From Centroberyx gerrardi (Eukaryota > Chordata > Actinopteri > Beryciformes > Berycidae), in the NCBI RefSeq assembly GCF_048128805.1, contig NC_136017.1:18774307-18838306 (forward strand): DNA of 64,000 bases, given 5' to 3'. Of the stretch, positions 1 through 35,000 are shown piece by piece. The position numbers and the translations under genes are program-made. Under the pieces are notes generated by a model. That model was not told the DNA's origin and ran no database searches. It was given only the letters and a program-made list of their open reading frames with translations. How positions within the stretch are numbered: position 1 is the first letter of the stretch; the number at the start of each line of letters is the position of its first letter.

Positions 1-11898
<11,898 letters not shown>

Positions 11899-14381
11899 CT
11901 GGAAATAAAGACAACTACAGTCATGGTTCAAACACTACATCATCAAACAGCCAGTTGTACAGTAATCAACCATGCCTGCACAAACGCTTAGTATCAAGTA
12001 AATTGGCACTTGGCAATTTGAATATAGGATCCGATCCAACAAATGGCTCGGTCACTATCATTATCTTTAGTTATTGATGTAGTAAACAGGATGCCATTTC
12101 AAGTGCATAAGCAACTTCACTTTAGCAGTTTTCTGCAAGGTAAAGACGACTGTGAATGAGTTTGACATTAACGTTATAGTCGGAATAAAATTATCACTAA
12201 GGACTTTTTGTAAAGATATTGCTGAGCAAGTATGCTGTCCGCTACTTAGGTTAACTTTAAGTTGCCGATTTTATCATGCAGAGGCGCTTGATCAAATTGC
12301 TGGCTGAAGTTTCCAAGATAGCAGTCAGTTTCCCAGATGGCAACAGTGGTCCTACGGCAGAACACAACCAAACACCAAAAACATCATAAGCTTGCTGAGT
12401 AGTAGCTAGCATATGTGCCAATTATTGTCTGTCGTAGTTAAATGTTTTTAAAATAATAAAGTTAAAGCCTAATTTTCCATTCACAATCATTTACTTGAAC
12501 ACACATAACACTGAAACTTAATTTAGAAAAATGTATGATCTTTTTCTATCCATACATCTTGACCCCCTTTTGTAATTAGTCTTCCATGTGGTGCAGCTGC
12601 GCCCCCAGCCTCGATGCATTCCTCCTCTTGTATGGAGACGTCAAACCGAATTGCATTCAAAAATCTTACAATTTAATGTTGCTTTGTTTTTTTTAGAAAT
12701 CATACCTACTTCGTAAAACATGAATTAAAAGCTTTTCTAAATCGTTAGGTTCCACTGGTGAGCTCGGCCCAATTACAAAAGCAGCTCTTTTGAATCAAAG
12801 TTCAACTGTAAGCATTGGTTCACGTGAAGCTAGGTACTCCTGCAATTTTCTTCCACCAAGATGCCTTACATGTGGTGGGCGACGGCGAATAGTTTGACGC
12901 AAATATAAAAGCTGAAATTCAATTGAAATAATGGTAAATGCTTCTTGGTAGATCAGATGTAGGCCTATGCCAAATTTATCAGTTGCCTAAGTATTCGGAA
13001 AATGCCATATGTAGGCTATACATCTGCCGGTGTTATGCCGAATTCTGCATGCCTGCCGGGAAAGATTTTTTAATGAAGTTCGGTGTAATGTTTTGTCCAT
13101 ACAAGAGCAGAACGCATTGGGGCAAATTAACTGTGCCCACATCAAGACTTTTCTTACGTTTTCCATTGCTCACCTTAACCTTGAAGTTGGAAAAGGAGCG
13201 AAAGTCCAGCAGGTGATAGTGTGTAGCTTGTCACCCATGTGACTGACAAACCCTCTGTGTGTCAGCAGCCTGCCGCTGGTGGCGTGCAGTCTGTAGACGG
13301 AATATCACACTGATAGCAGCTGCACCACGTGGAAGACGACTGCGAAAGGCATCGGAAAAAAGTATGAATATGAATAGATTAACGACTATACTTAACTACT
13401 ACTATCAGTTGATGGTGTGTTGTTTAAGATACTAGAGTGGATAAATAGTAATTAAAATCAATTTTAACTATGTAATTAGCTCCAAAGCCATCTTATGTGA
13501 ACAAGTCTCAGTTTTTACGTTAGCTACAAAACCTAGCTTGTTAGCCACTGTTCTTCGCAAAATGCTAAGTTTATTTGGGGCGTTTTAATTATTGTAATAA
13601 GTGGTGTGTACTACACTATAAATGTTGTTAAAAGCTAGGTAACAGTTAGCAACCCCCTCTCCTTGTTCTGCACCTGTCGGTGCTATAGCTAATATTAGCA
13701 CTCTTTGCTAGCTTAGAAACCTAGCGTTAGCCAAAAGATAGTGTTAGCTTAACAATCTCATGGCGGGCTGCTTCGGTCAAGAAAATATGGTAACTTAGCT
13801 CTATCTAGTTAATTAACAAATCGCTTACAGTATATCCGCTTATAGTTAACTTCAAGGTCTTCATTGTTTGAATTTCGTCTACAAGAATTTCATTCCCCCA
13901 TTTAGTCATCTTTACAGAAAACACTACAACATTTAATAGATAGCCCCCCACCCATAGTGTTAGCCCGATAGCTACGTGATGTTCTTGTATGGAGAAGTCG
14001 CGCCAAAATGCATTCAAAAAGCAGGCAATTTAATTTTCATTTTTATTATCTACAAAGGTATGCATACACTCTTCAGTCGAGCACATATGTAATCCACCAA
14101 GCGACATTAATTTCAATAAAATTTCAACCTTTGGAATTAGAATGGACTAGTGAGTGTGACTTCACCCCTAGGTTGCTGAAGGCATAGAGATGGCTGAAGG
14201 CATAGAGATATAACAGTGTTATATCTCTATGGCTGAAGGGCTGTTTTGAAGCCAAAAGATTGGGTTTACAATCGCTGCCATGTTGACATTTTTTGGAGCC
14301 AGTGCATTGCAGTGTAACATTAAACCAATTCTAATTAAATTCTAGTGTGTGAATGATGACTTCAGTTGTCTTTACTTACAG
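11899..14381. promoter_or_regulatory. Divergent spacer between the two ddx4 copies (putative bidirectional promoter region)
   Basis: 2.5 kb separates the first coding exons of the two head-to-head ddx4 genes. Both first coding exons begin after a splice acceptor, so untranslated first exons and both promoters should lie here. A 22-bp block at 12579-12600 recurs inverted at 13316-13337 with one mismatch; the right copy contains an E-box CACGTG, the left CACATG. This pair is symmetric about ~12,958 and may be the proximal promoter of each gene. A TATAAAA string is at 12904-12910 (+) and a palindrome TTCACGTGAA lies near 12,820. No CpG island is obvious. Transcription start sites cannot be placed from sequence alone. 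Confidence 0.55.
14201..14231. repeat. 14-bp perfect hairpin upstream of right ddx4 start
   Basis: CATAGAGATATAAC, loop AGT, then exact complement; preceded by two direct GGCTGAAGGCATAGAGAT units. It lies 150 bp before the first coding exon's acceptor, in the presumed 5'UTR intron. Confidence 0.85.
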
Positions 14382-26242
<11,861 letters not shown>

Positions 26243-26577
26243 ACCGGCAGCACACCCACACAGCACTGACCTCATTTCACTTTTCAGGTGTTCTACTTGT
26301 TTTAGTTTTACCTGCAGTGTTTTTTGTTAGAAAGGAAAAAAATATTTGTCTGAGGGTGGATAAAGTTTAAAATGTGCAGTAAGACATTTTTTGGGGGTTA
26401 GGGGATAGATTCTGTTAACTGATCAATCTCGAATGATTGTCACACTATTCTGCAAAGGTTTGTTTGTTGTTTGATTTTTGAATCATCACTTTTATTTAAC
26501 ATACTTCATGAGGGAAAACAATACATTTGCACCAAGTCAAAATCTAAGAATTGTTTTCTCCTAAGAAAAAGATTAAG

Positions 26578-26583
26578 AATAAA
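26578..26583 (+). terminator. Polyadenylation signal of right ddx4
   Basis: AATAAA lies 336 nt after the ddx4 stop codon, in an AT-rich 3'UTR-like stretch. It is the first canonical hexamer I see downstream of the stop, so a likely 3' end at about 26,600. Confidence 0.5.
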
Positions 26584-28790
26584 TGATTCTTCAAAGCAAA
26601 GTCCATATCTTTTTGAACTCATTTAAAATATGTCCTCCCTCAAAGAGTCACTATACGTGATGTATAAAGTCAGGAGTCTCTTATATAGACGACAAATGCT
26701 GGAGTGGCTGCATTGAATTGATAACTCTTGAATCTTTGATAGTTGTGAGTTCTGAAGAAAATGTGCCTGTGTCCACAAAATCCCAGGTATCCATCTTCTC
26801 AGTTCATTTTACTGAAGTCTCATTGACAAGCAACGACATGCAAGTCAGGTGGACCGGAGACTCTAAATTTCCCATAGGTGTGAATGTGAGGGTGTTTACC
26901 TCTCTGTCTGTCTGTTCGCCCTGTGATGGACTGGCGAACAGTCCAGGGTATTTCGTTGCCTTCTGCCCAATGCATGTTGGGATTGGTTCTAGTCTCCCCA
27001 TGACCCTGAACAGGAATGTGTGTGGAACAAGTGTGTATGAGAAATTAATGAACAGATGTATGTCCCTGCTACCACTTCCTAACACTGTCCAGTAGGTGGA
27101 GCAGGTTGCTACTGAACATTCAAGACCGATGTAGTGTCAACAGTTGGCAGCAGAAAGCGAGTTTATAAAAATGGGTTTTAAGAAGATATGTTAGACTGAA
27201 GAGGTCTGGTGGTTCCACAGTATGGAGGAGTTGAGACTGGATCAGACAGGAGGATGTAAAGCTCAGCGATGTGGCTAAATCATACCATGCTTTAAAATGA
27301 ATGAGTAAAATCTTAAAACAAACGGGCAAGACCTTTAACCTGCTTGTCAAAAGTTAAATTGGAATCAGAGAACACCCCTAGGTCCTTGACACCAGGTTTC
27401 ACATTAGAAGCTAAAATACCCAGTTTGCTGCAGATTAGATTCAGGGGGCATTAAAAAAAAAAAAAACTTTCAGATTTAGTTAGTGACACTATTTTTGGCC
27501 TTCACCCAGTAAGAAACTATGGGTTGTCTTTTACTATTAATCTATAATAATAAAGATACTGAGAAACTGATGATGCTGAAACACTGGCCTGATATTCATC
27601 CTGATTGAACCGTTCACTTTACTCCATTACTTAAGTCTGAAGCTGCTTTCCTAACATTAATACTGAACTGTCATCCAAAGCTTATTCTAACATACAATGT
27701 AGTGTGAGCGCCAATAGACTCAAGACTCTGTACTGTCTAATTTGAAAATCTATAGAATACCTTTTAGTTATACATACATTTTTTATACTTATGCTTGATA
27801 AATTGACACACCAGCACTGAGTGAGCTCAAATTGCTAAATGTCAAACACCAGCTGAATGTCAAGATAATGTACTTTGCTTTAAAACCTCACGCCAATTGT
27901 TTTCGTTATCAATTGTTTTTTATTGTCAGATATTGCAAATTTATACATTTTCTTTTATAACAAAACAAGGACACATGAGAAAGGGAAAAACAAAACTAGG
28001 CACTTAAGCTACCTAATGTCCCACCATAATCACTATGATATAACCTATTATGCTAATGAGATCATTATGCTAAATTATGTATTCACAAATATTCCTATGG
28101 TATTAATATGAACTCCGTCTCTCCAAGTATTAAGGAGAACAAGATGAGAAAAATTGTTTCCTCAATGAAAAGCCACAAACATGAAGAAAGATTCAACTCT
28201 CAATGTCAGAATCCAGTATTTTGAAGCCTTTCATTACCTTAACTTCAATATTGACACTAAAATTGGTATAAGTACTTTTTTTTAATACTCAGTCCCTAAT
28301 GTTATTGTAGTTTGTATACTGTAATCAAAGGACAACTTCAGATCATTCTCATACGGGTTTTCATGTCAAATTGTAACCAGGGTTGGGATTAATTGTGGAT
28401 TTTCTCCAAATTCTCAAAACTTAAGTTTCCATAAAAGATTTTTATAATCAGGAAACTCTAGACTGTAAAACATTATTATATGAACTGGACTTCAAATTTA
28501 TTATTTATATTACTTCATGTGGGTGTTTTCATTATTTTGGTAATATAGGTGAATTTGAATATATAATTTAGTAGAATTTTAAACTGACAAAAAAGAATGG
28601 TTTAAATGTAAGTGCAAATATTTTATTTGATTTTGGGATGAAAAGTTGCTAGGCTCAAAATTTCTGAATATTACTGATGACCCTCTGACTGCCAAGAGGT
28701 GTCATGAATAACATTTAATAACTGTGTACAATTAAATTAAAGTATTTGTACACATCAGCTTCACTCTGAAACACAATCAAGCAAAAATAT
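26584..28790. other. Repeat-bearing intergenic region between convergent genes
   Basis: No gene recognised. 26905-27010 holds a common fish interspersed tail (GCCCTGTGATGGACTGGCGA followed by a GACCCTGAACAGGA-like end), typical of RTE-linked SINE/LINE 3' ends. 27130-27400 (minus) reads FKILLIHFKA and FKxxLKTHF-like pieces of an L2 ORF2 C-terminus. 27,450-28,790 is AT-rich and shows nothing I recognise. Confidence 0.5.
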
Positions 28791-28794
28791 TTCA

Positions 28795-28800
28795 TTTATT
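28795..28800 (-). terminator. Candidate polyadenylation signal of ccdc14-like gene
   Basis: AATAAA on the minus strand, about 280 nt after the stop codon of the convergent gene. Plausible 3' end; not unique in this AT-rich stretch. Confidence 0.4.
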
Positions 28801-29078
28801 TACAACCTTGCAGGCTTAAATATCACTCATTAAAATCATCAAAAATGGCAAAATGCAGTGTAACAGAGGTTACGCACTGTAACATATAACATGTATAACA
28901 TTCAAAAAAACAAGACTGAAAAAATTGAGATGATTAAAAACTAGCTTAGTCCATAAACTGTAAGCATGTGAGCTACAGTGCAGCAGAGACACACCACTAA
29001 CACCCTTAAATAAAAAGGAAAAAGTATATTACTTGTGTTTTGCTTGACATAAATTTTGAGGCGTAATAAGTTGGTGTG

Positions 29079-32000
29079 TCACCTCCTCAAGTCCATCTTT
29101 ATAGTCCTCTGCAGACTCACAATGCTAGCGTCCAGCGCTGCCAAGCCATCCCTGAATGCCACCTCGTCCCTGGTGTCAAAGGTCGACCCTGACCCAACAC
29201 TCCAATTGGACGATACAGATCCCACTTCGCATTGGGAGAGGGAGTGGTCTAACCCCCGCCCCTTTTCCGGCAGTTTTCCAGATGACCGGGCTAGGCCTGA
29301 GCTGAGGCTGTGCGATTGGTCAAGGTGAGGACTGATGAGAGATTTTGATTGGCGGAGGAGCCTGAGTATGGTGTCCAAACTTTGGCAATGGGCCACTGAG
29401 GTCACTGGAGGGCTGCCTCCTTGCTGAGACCCCATAATAGGATGTGATGACATCATTGTTTCTCTCAGCGGGGCAAAAGTCAGTTTCTTTTTCGCGCACA
29501 CACTCTCCTCCCGTTCTAACACACACACACACCTTCCAACAACCTCATCGACACTCGCTGTGGGTTCCAGCTGTGTGTCTGAGTGACAGGTGAGGACACG
29601 CCCATTCTGACCCAGTGAGATCAGGTATTGGCTGACGGGGTCGGGCGCAAGCTCCGACGGGTCCTGGCTGTGCCCATATTGCTCGAGAAGCTGCTTCGTG
29701 AGAGGAGGGCCTGACGCTGAGCTGTCAATCACTGTCGGAGAATCTGATGAAACGTGACTCTGAAGAATCCTGAGAGGAAGACGGAGAGAAAGAGAGGTAA
29801 GTTAGAAGCCTAAAAAGTGTCAACTTTAGATCAACCCAAAGAACAGCCTGAAGCACTCAAACCCCTCCACCACGATAAGGCTGCGATCCTGGGAGAAATG
29901 TTGTCAGGAGCTTTGTGCTCCTGGTAGGAACACCCAAGGCAGACTGGTGTCAACAGCCGAGTGTGAAAGAGGATTCAGTGCCACGAGCCATGTTCTCACA
30001 GATGAGAGAAACAGAATGTCCACGTTGAACAACCTGCTGTTCATCTCGGTAAATGGACCAGGAGTTCCTTCTGAGATGAATGTGGATAAAATAATAATAA
30101 TAATAATTTTATTTATATAGAACTTTTCTTAACATAGTTACAAAGTGCTTAAACAGTGACAAGGAGACAGTGTAAAATAACATAACAAATAAAAATAGTA
30201 AATATCAGTCAAAGGCTTGTTTAAAAATATGTGTTTTTAGTTGATGTTTAAAGGAGTTTAAGGAAGTAGCTGTGCGAAGTTTAAGCGGTAAGTTATTCCA
30301 CAGCTTAGGTGCCTTAGTGGCGAATGCTCGGTCCCCTTTGGTTGCTAACCTAGACATAGGAACTGAGAGAAGAGCTTGATCCGAGGATCTGTGGGTGCGC
30401 CCCTGTACGTAAGGGGTTAAGAGTTCAGAGATGTAGGTTGGGGCCAAGCCATTTACTGCTTTGTATGTAATCAATAAAATCTTAAAATGTATTCTAAAAG
30501 CAATCAGAAGCCAGTGGAGGGACGCTAAAATGGGGGTAATGTGGTCTCTTCTCTTCGTTCCAGTTAAAAGCCTAGCAGCAGCATTTTGAACCAACTGCAA
30601 GGGATAAAGTGCTTTTTTACTAAGTGCAGAATATAAGGAGTTACAATAATCTAGGCGGGATGAGATAAAAGCATGAATAACTTTCTCCAAATCAGGGGCA
30701 GATAGAAATTACTTGATTTTGGAAATATTTCTTAGCTGATAAAAACATGACCAAATAACTGATTTTCAAAATTTAGATTAGAATCAAAGATAATTGCCAA
30801 GTTTCTGGCAGAGGACTTGATACTAGTTTCCCTGATACCAAGATTTTCATGAATCCCCGGTGTCCAACTGGGGGGGCCAAATAAAATAATCTCAGTCTTG
30901 TCCTCATTTAGTTGGAGAAAGTTTTGGGACATCCAGCACTTGATTTCAGCAAGGCAGTCCTTAAGAGCAATCATGCTAACAGGATTAACAGGAAGGTAGA
31001 GTTGCGTGTCGTCTGCATAACAATGAAAAGAGATATTGTGCCGGCTTATTATGTGACCAAGAGGGAGCATGTAAATTGAGAATAGAATAGGACCCAGGAT
31101 TGAACCTTGGGGCACGCCACAGCTAAGTTTGGCAGAGGAGGAAATGAAGTTACCTAATATAACGGAGAAATGCCTGTCGGAGGGATATGATCTGAACCAA
31201 TCAAGAGCCAGGCCATTTATTCCAACATAATTCTTAAGGCGATCAAGTAAAATGTTATGATCCACAGTGTCAAATGCCGCACTGAGGTCCAGCAGGACTG
31301 AGATTGAGCACTGACCGGCATCAGCAGCTAAGTGGAGGTCATTTGACACTGAGTAAAGCAGCCTCAGTGCTGTGACCCGATCTGAAACCAGATTGGAATT
31401 TTTCAAACAATTCATTGCAACTCATGTAATTTGTCAATTGAATGTAAACAACTTTTTCTAAGACTTTTGACAGAAATGGGAGTTTTGAGATAGGTCGATA
31501 GTTGGTAAGGATAGATGGGTCAAGGCTAGGCTTTTTAAGGAGTGGCTGGACCAGTGCACGTTTGAAATATGATGGAACAGAGCCTGTGGCCAGGGAACTG
31601 TTTATAATGGAAACGATATGAGGACAGATGGTTCCAATTATCTCTTTTAAAAACCTTGTTGGTAGGATGTCAAAGGAACAGGTAGAGGAGTTCATATGTG
31701 GCACAATATCTAACAAAGTTTGTGGAGATATGTGGTCAAAACAACTCAGTGACGAGGAAACATGGTGGGTTAAATCTAAATCATAGTCGGAAGGAATAAT
31801 GTGATTTCTAATGTTTACAACTTTCTCAGAGAAGAAAACCATGAAATTCTCACATTCATCAGGGGAGTGCTTGATATTTGCAGTCATGGGAGCACTGATA
31901 AGATGGTCAATAGTACTAAAAAGAATCCTGGGGTTGTGGGAATTGTTGGAGATCAGGTGAGAAAAATAATTTTGCCTAGCAGTCTTTGTAGCTAGATTGA

Positions 32001-35000
32001 AATCTATCATTAATTCCTTTAACTGTGAGTGAAAAACATCTTGCTTAGTGCTCTTCCATTTGCGCTCCACTTGACGGCATTTCCTTTTAATATCCTGGGT
32101 GTGCTCATTTAACCAAGGGGTGCATGTTTTGATGGTTTTCCGTTTGAGTCTAAGGGGAGCGACTTTGTCAAGAGAGACCAAACAAGAATTGCTGAAGTTC
32201 TCCAATAGACAATCTGGAGGATAAGACGTAGAAGGATCTAGACACAGTTGATTAACAACATTTTCAAATTTCTGAGCAGTTGTACAGTTTATAAAACGGG
32301 ATTGATAAAAGCCAAATGATCAGAGCAAGGAGTATTAAAAACAAGAGCCATGTGGTCCGATAGAGCAAAGTCCATTTTCTCCAAGTTGTCTATGGTAAGT
32401 CCCAAAGTCATTATGAGATCAAGAGTGTGGCCTTTTTTGTGTGTAGGACCAGAGACATGTTGAGCAAGATTAAAAGAACCAATTAAATCTAAAAACTCCT
32501 GACCCAAAAGTGTAAAATTTGAAAATTAAAATCTCCAAGGATGATACACCTATCAAATTTGACTGTGATTGTAAAGTTGGCCGATTGGCTGAGGCACAAA
32601 AGAGATGGTTCTGTTCATCAGTCCAGGTGTTTTATTTACAAGCAGTGCAGTCCCATGCAGCTTATATACAGTGCAGACAAAAATTTGGCCAATTGAAGAA
32701 AAAAGGAAAAAATACAACTTGCAAAAAAATAGACAAAACGAAGAAAAATATACAAGGCAAAATAAAGGATATACTTATAAATCGAATCTGCACTATAGGC
32801 AATGCTCCTTTAGATAAGGAGCCCTCTGCAGATGACGGCAATCTGGCCTGCCTCTGCCAGCAAGGTCTGCTATAATCTACCAAGGAGCTCCAGCCTCCAC
32901 ATTTATATAGTAGCTGGCTCCTACCAAGAGACATCAATTAGTATTTGGTAATCAATTATCTCATAGCATTAGTTACCTGGTCCATATTACTCCACAATAT
33001 TAAATTCAACAATAATAAAGGTCATTAGACATTTCCAAACAATTGTTCCACTCAAAAGTATTAAAATAACTTTTCAACAAACCCACAATTAAACACCCCT
33101 GCCACTTTACCACACTTGGTCCGATCCCCCGGAAACCCCCTCCAGAAAAGGAAGTGGAACGCTCCGCCTCGGGTTTTCCGGGTCTAAAACAGAGGATCGT
33201 CCAGTGCAGCACAGAAGACAGGTGACAAACAATTCATTCGTGAAAAGTACATTAATAAATGTACATTTAATTGCAGAGAGAGCAAACGCAGCGATAACAC
33301 GGCAACACGGACACCTCGCAAGATGTAATTAGAAGTGGCTATGCAGCGTTGTGTGTGCGTTTGCATCTTACTTTCTAGAGGGCACGGGATATCCCCGTGA
33401 CAGTGATCAATGATAACAACTCTGAGAATTCTGAGATAAAACTATTAGTAAATTTAGGGGGGCGGTAAAGCGCTACACAAAGAATGGGATTTTTCATGTT
33501 GAAGGAAAAAGCCAATGATTCAAAACGAACTAAAGTTTCCAAAAGACACCGGGCTACACTTTTAAAAGAGAGCAGACGTGCTGCAGTGACTTAAACAGTG
33601 ACTTGCAAGCATGACATGCACGCCCAGTGGCACTATCCATGGATACTGAAAGGAGCGTCGCGGGTGATTTCGTTTTGTTGTCTTTGACTTTTATAGAGAT
33701 TGCATGTCCTATGTGTCCGCATGAAGAAAGAATAAGGCGTGAACCTGACATCACATCCCTGAGAGTGAAAATATCGCCCTACTTGACGAACTAGAAAGAT
33801 AGGCCTATTCAAAATCTAAGTTCAAGATTCCTAATTATTTTATGAAAGTTCCTAATTCTTTTATTTTATTGTTGCAAGAAATAACATGCTTTATAGTCTA
33901 TAGGCACACTGTGGTATATGTCTTCTGTTTGTGATTTATTTTTATGGATAAAACGTTTCAATATCATGTAAACCCAATCAACCTAAATTAAACTATCTGC
34001 CGTTTTTTTTTTTTTTTTTTGCCCCCCTAATTACATTATTGTACCCTGTAATTATTTTTGAAGTATGCAGAAATTCCGAAAACAGTTACATCATAACTAC
34101 TTTTATAAGTCTATCATAATTACGGACTTCTTGTTTTGTTACCCTGTAACTACAACATTGTTACTTTATTAGTACCCCATAATTACAAACTAGTTACACC
34201 ATAATTAGCGGGCTGTAAAATAAAGCGTTACCAAACAATACTCCAAGGCCCAGCTTCATACTACTTGTCAAACATGGAGAACTGATGTTATATACCAGTG
34301 GTTCTCAACCTTTTTTGGGCCAGCGCCCCCCTATCCATTATCCAGGTCCCTTACCGCCCCCCATCAAATAAAATGTAGGCTAATTGTCTTCCCTGAATAT
34401 TAATGTTGATTATTATCCTGTTTATTATTATGATTATTATGCTGATTGTTATTATTGTTATTATTTATATAATTTATTATATTTATATTAGGCCTATATA
34501 TTTATTCTTTATTTATATTCTTATTATATTCTTCTTATTATTATTATTAGTATGATTATTATTCTGTGTTATATCATTAAAAAGCATGTCATTGAATGCC
34601 AAATAACAGATGTGTGCGGGTCACATATGTCACATAGCCTATGTCACATATTATGCAGCATGTAACTTTTTGGCATTAAATAGGGCAGAATTAATTTAGC
34701 AGATTTTTGAGTGGAGTTTGGTCTGACATTGTTTTGTGCTATTCCAGGCAAATTAAACCTGGTATTTCACATTTCCTTTTATTCATAGACTTGTTAAGGA
34801 TGTAGACCCCAGTAGAATTCTAGAATGTTGCTGCAGTTCACTGGGAATTCTCACTTAAATCAGCATTTTCTTGCTCATTCCAAACAAACAGCTATATCTC
34901 AAAAAATAAAAAGAAATTGACAATCACAAGTTTTTCCATTAAAAAAACCCCACAACTTTCCCTTTTAATTTGGTACCAAATACATGGCAAGGCGATGCAG

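Noticed and set aside
12938..13242. ORFs in the ddx4 spacer
   Set aside because: Two overlapping short frames in an untranslated/promoter region with no homology signature; no mirrored partner across the axis.
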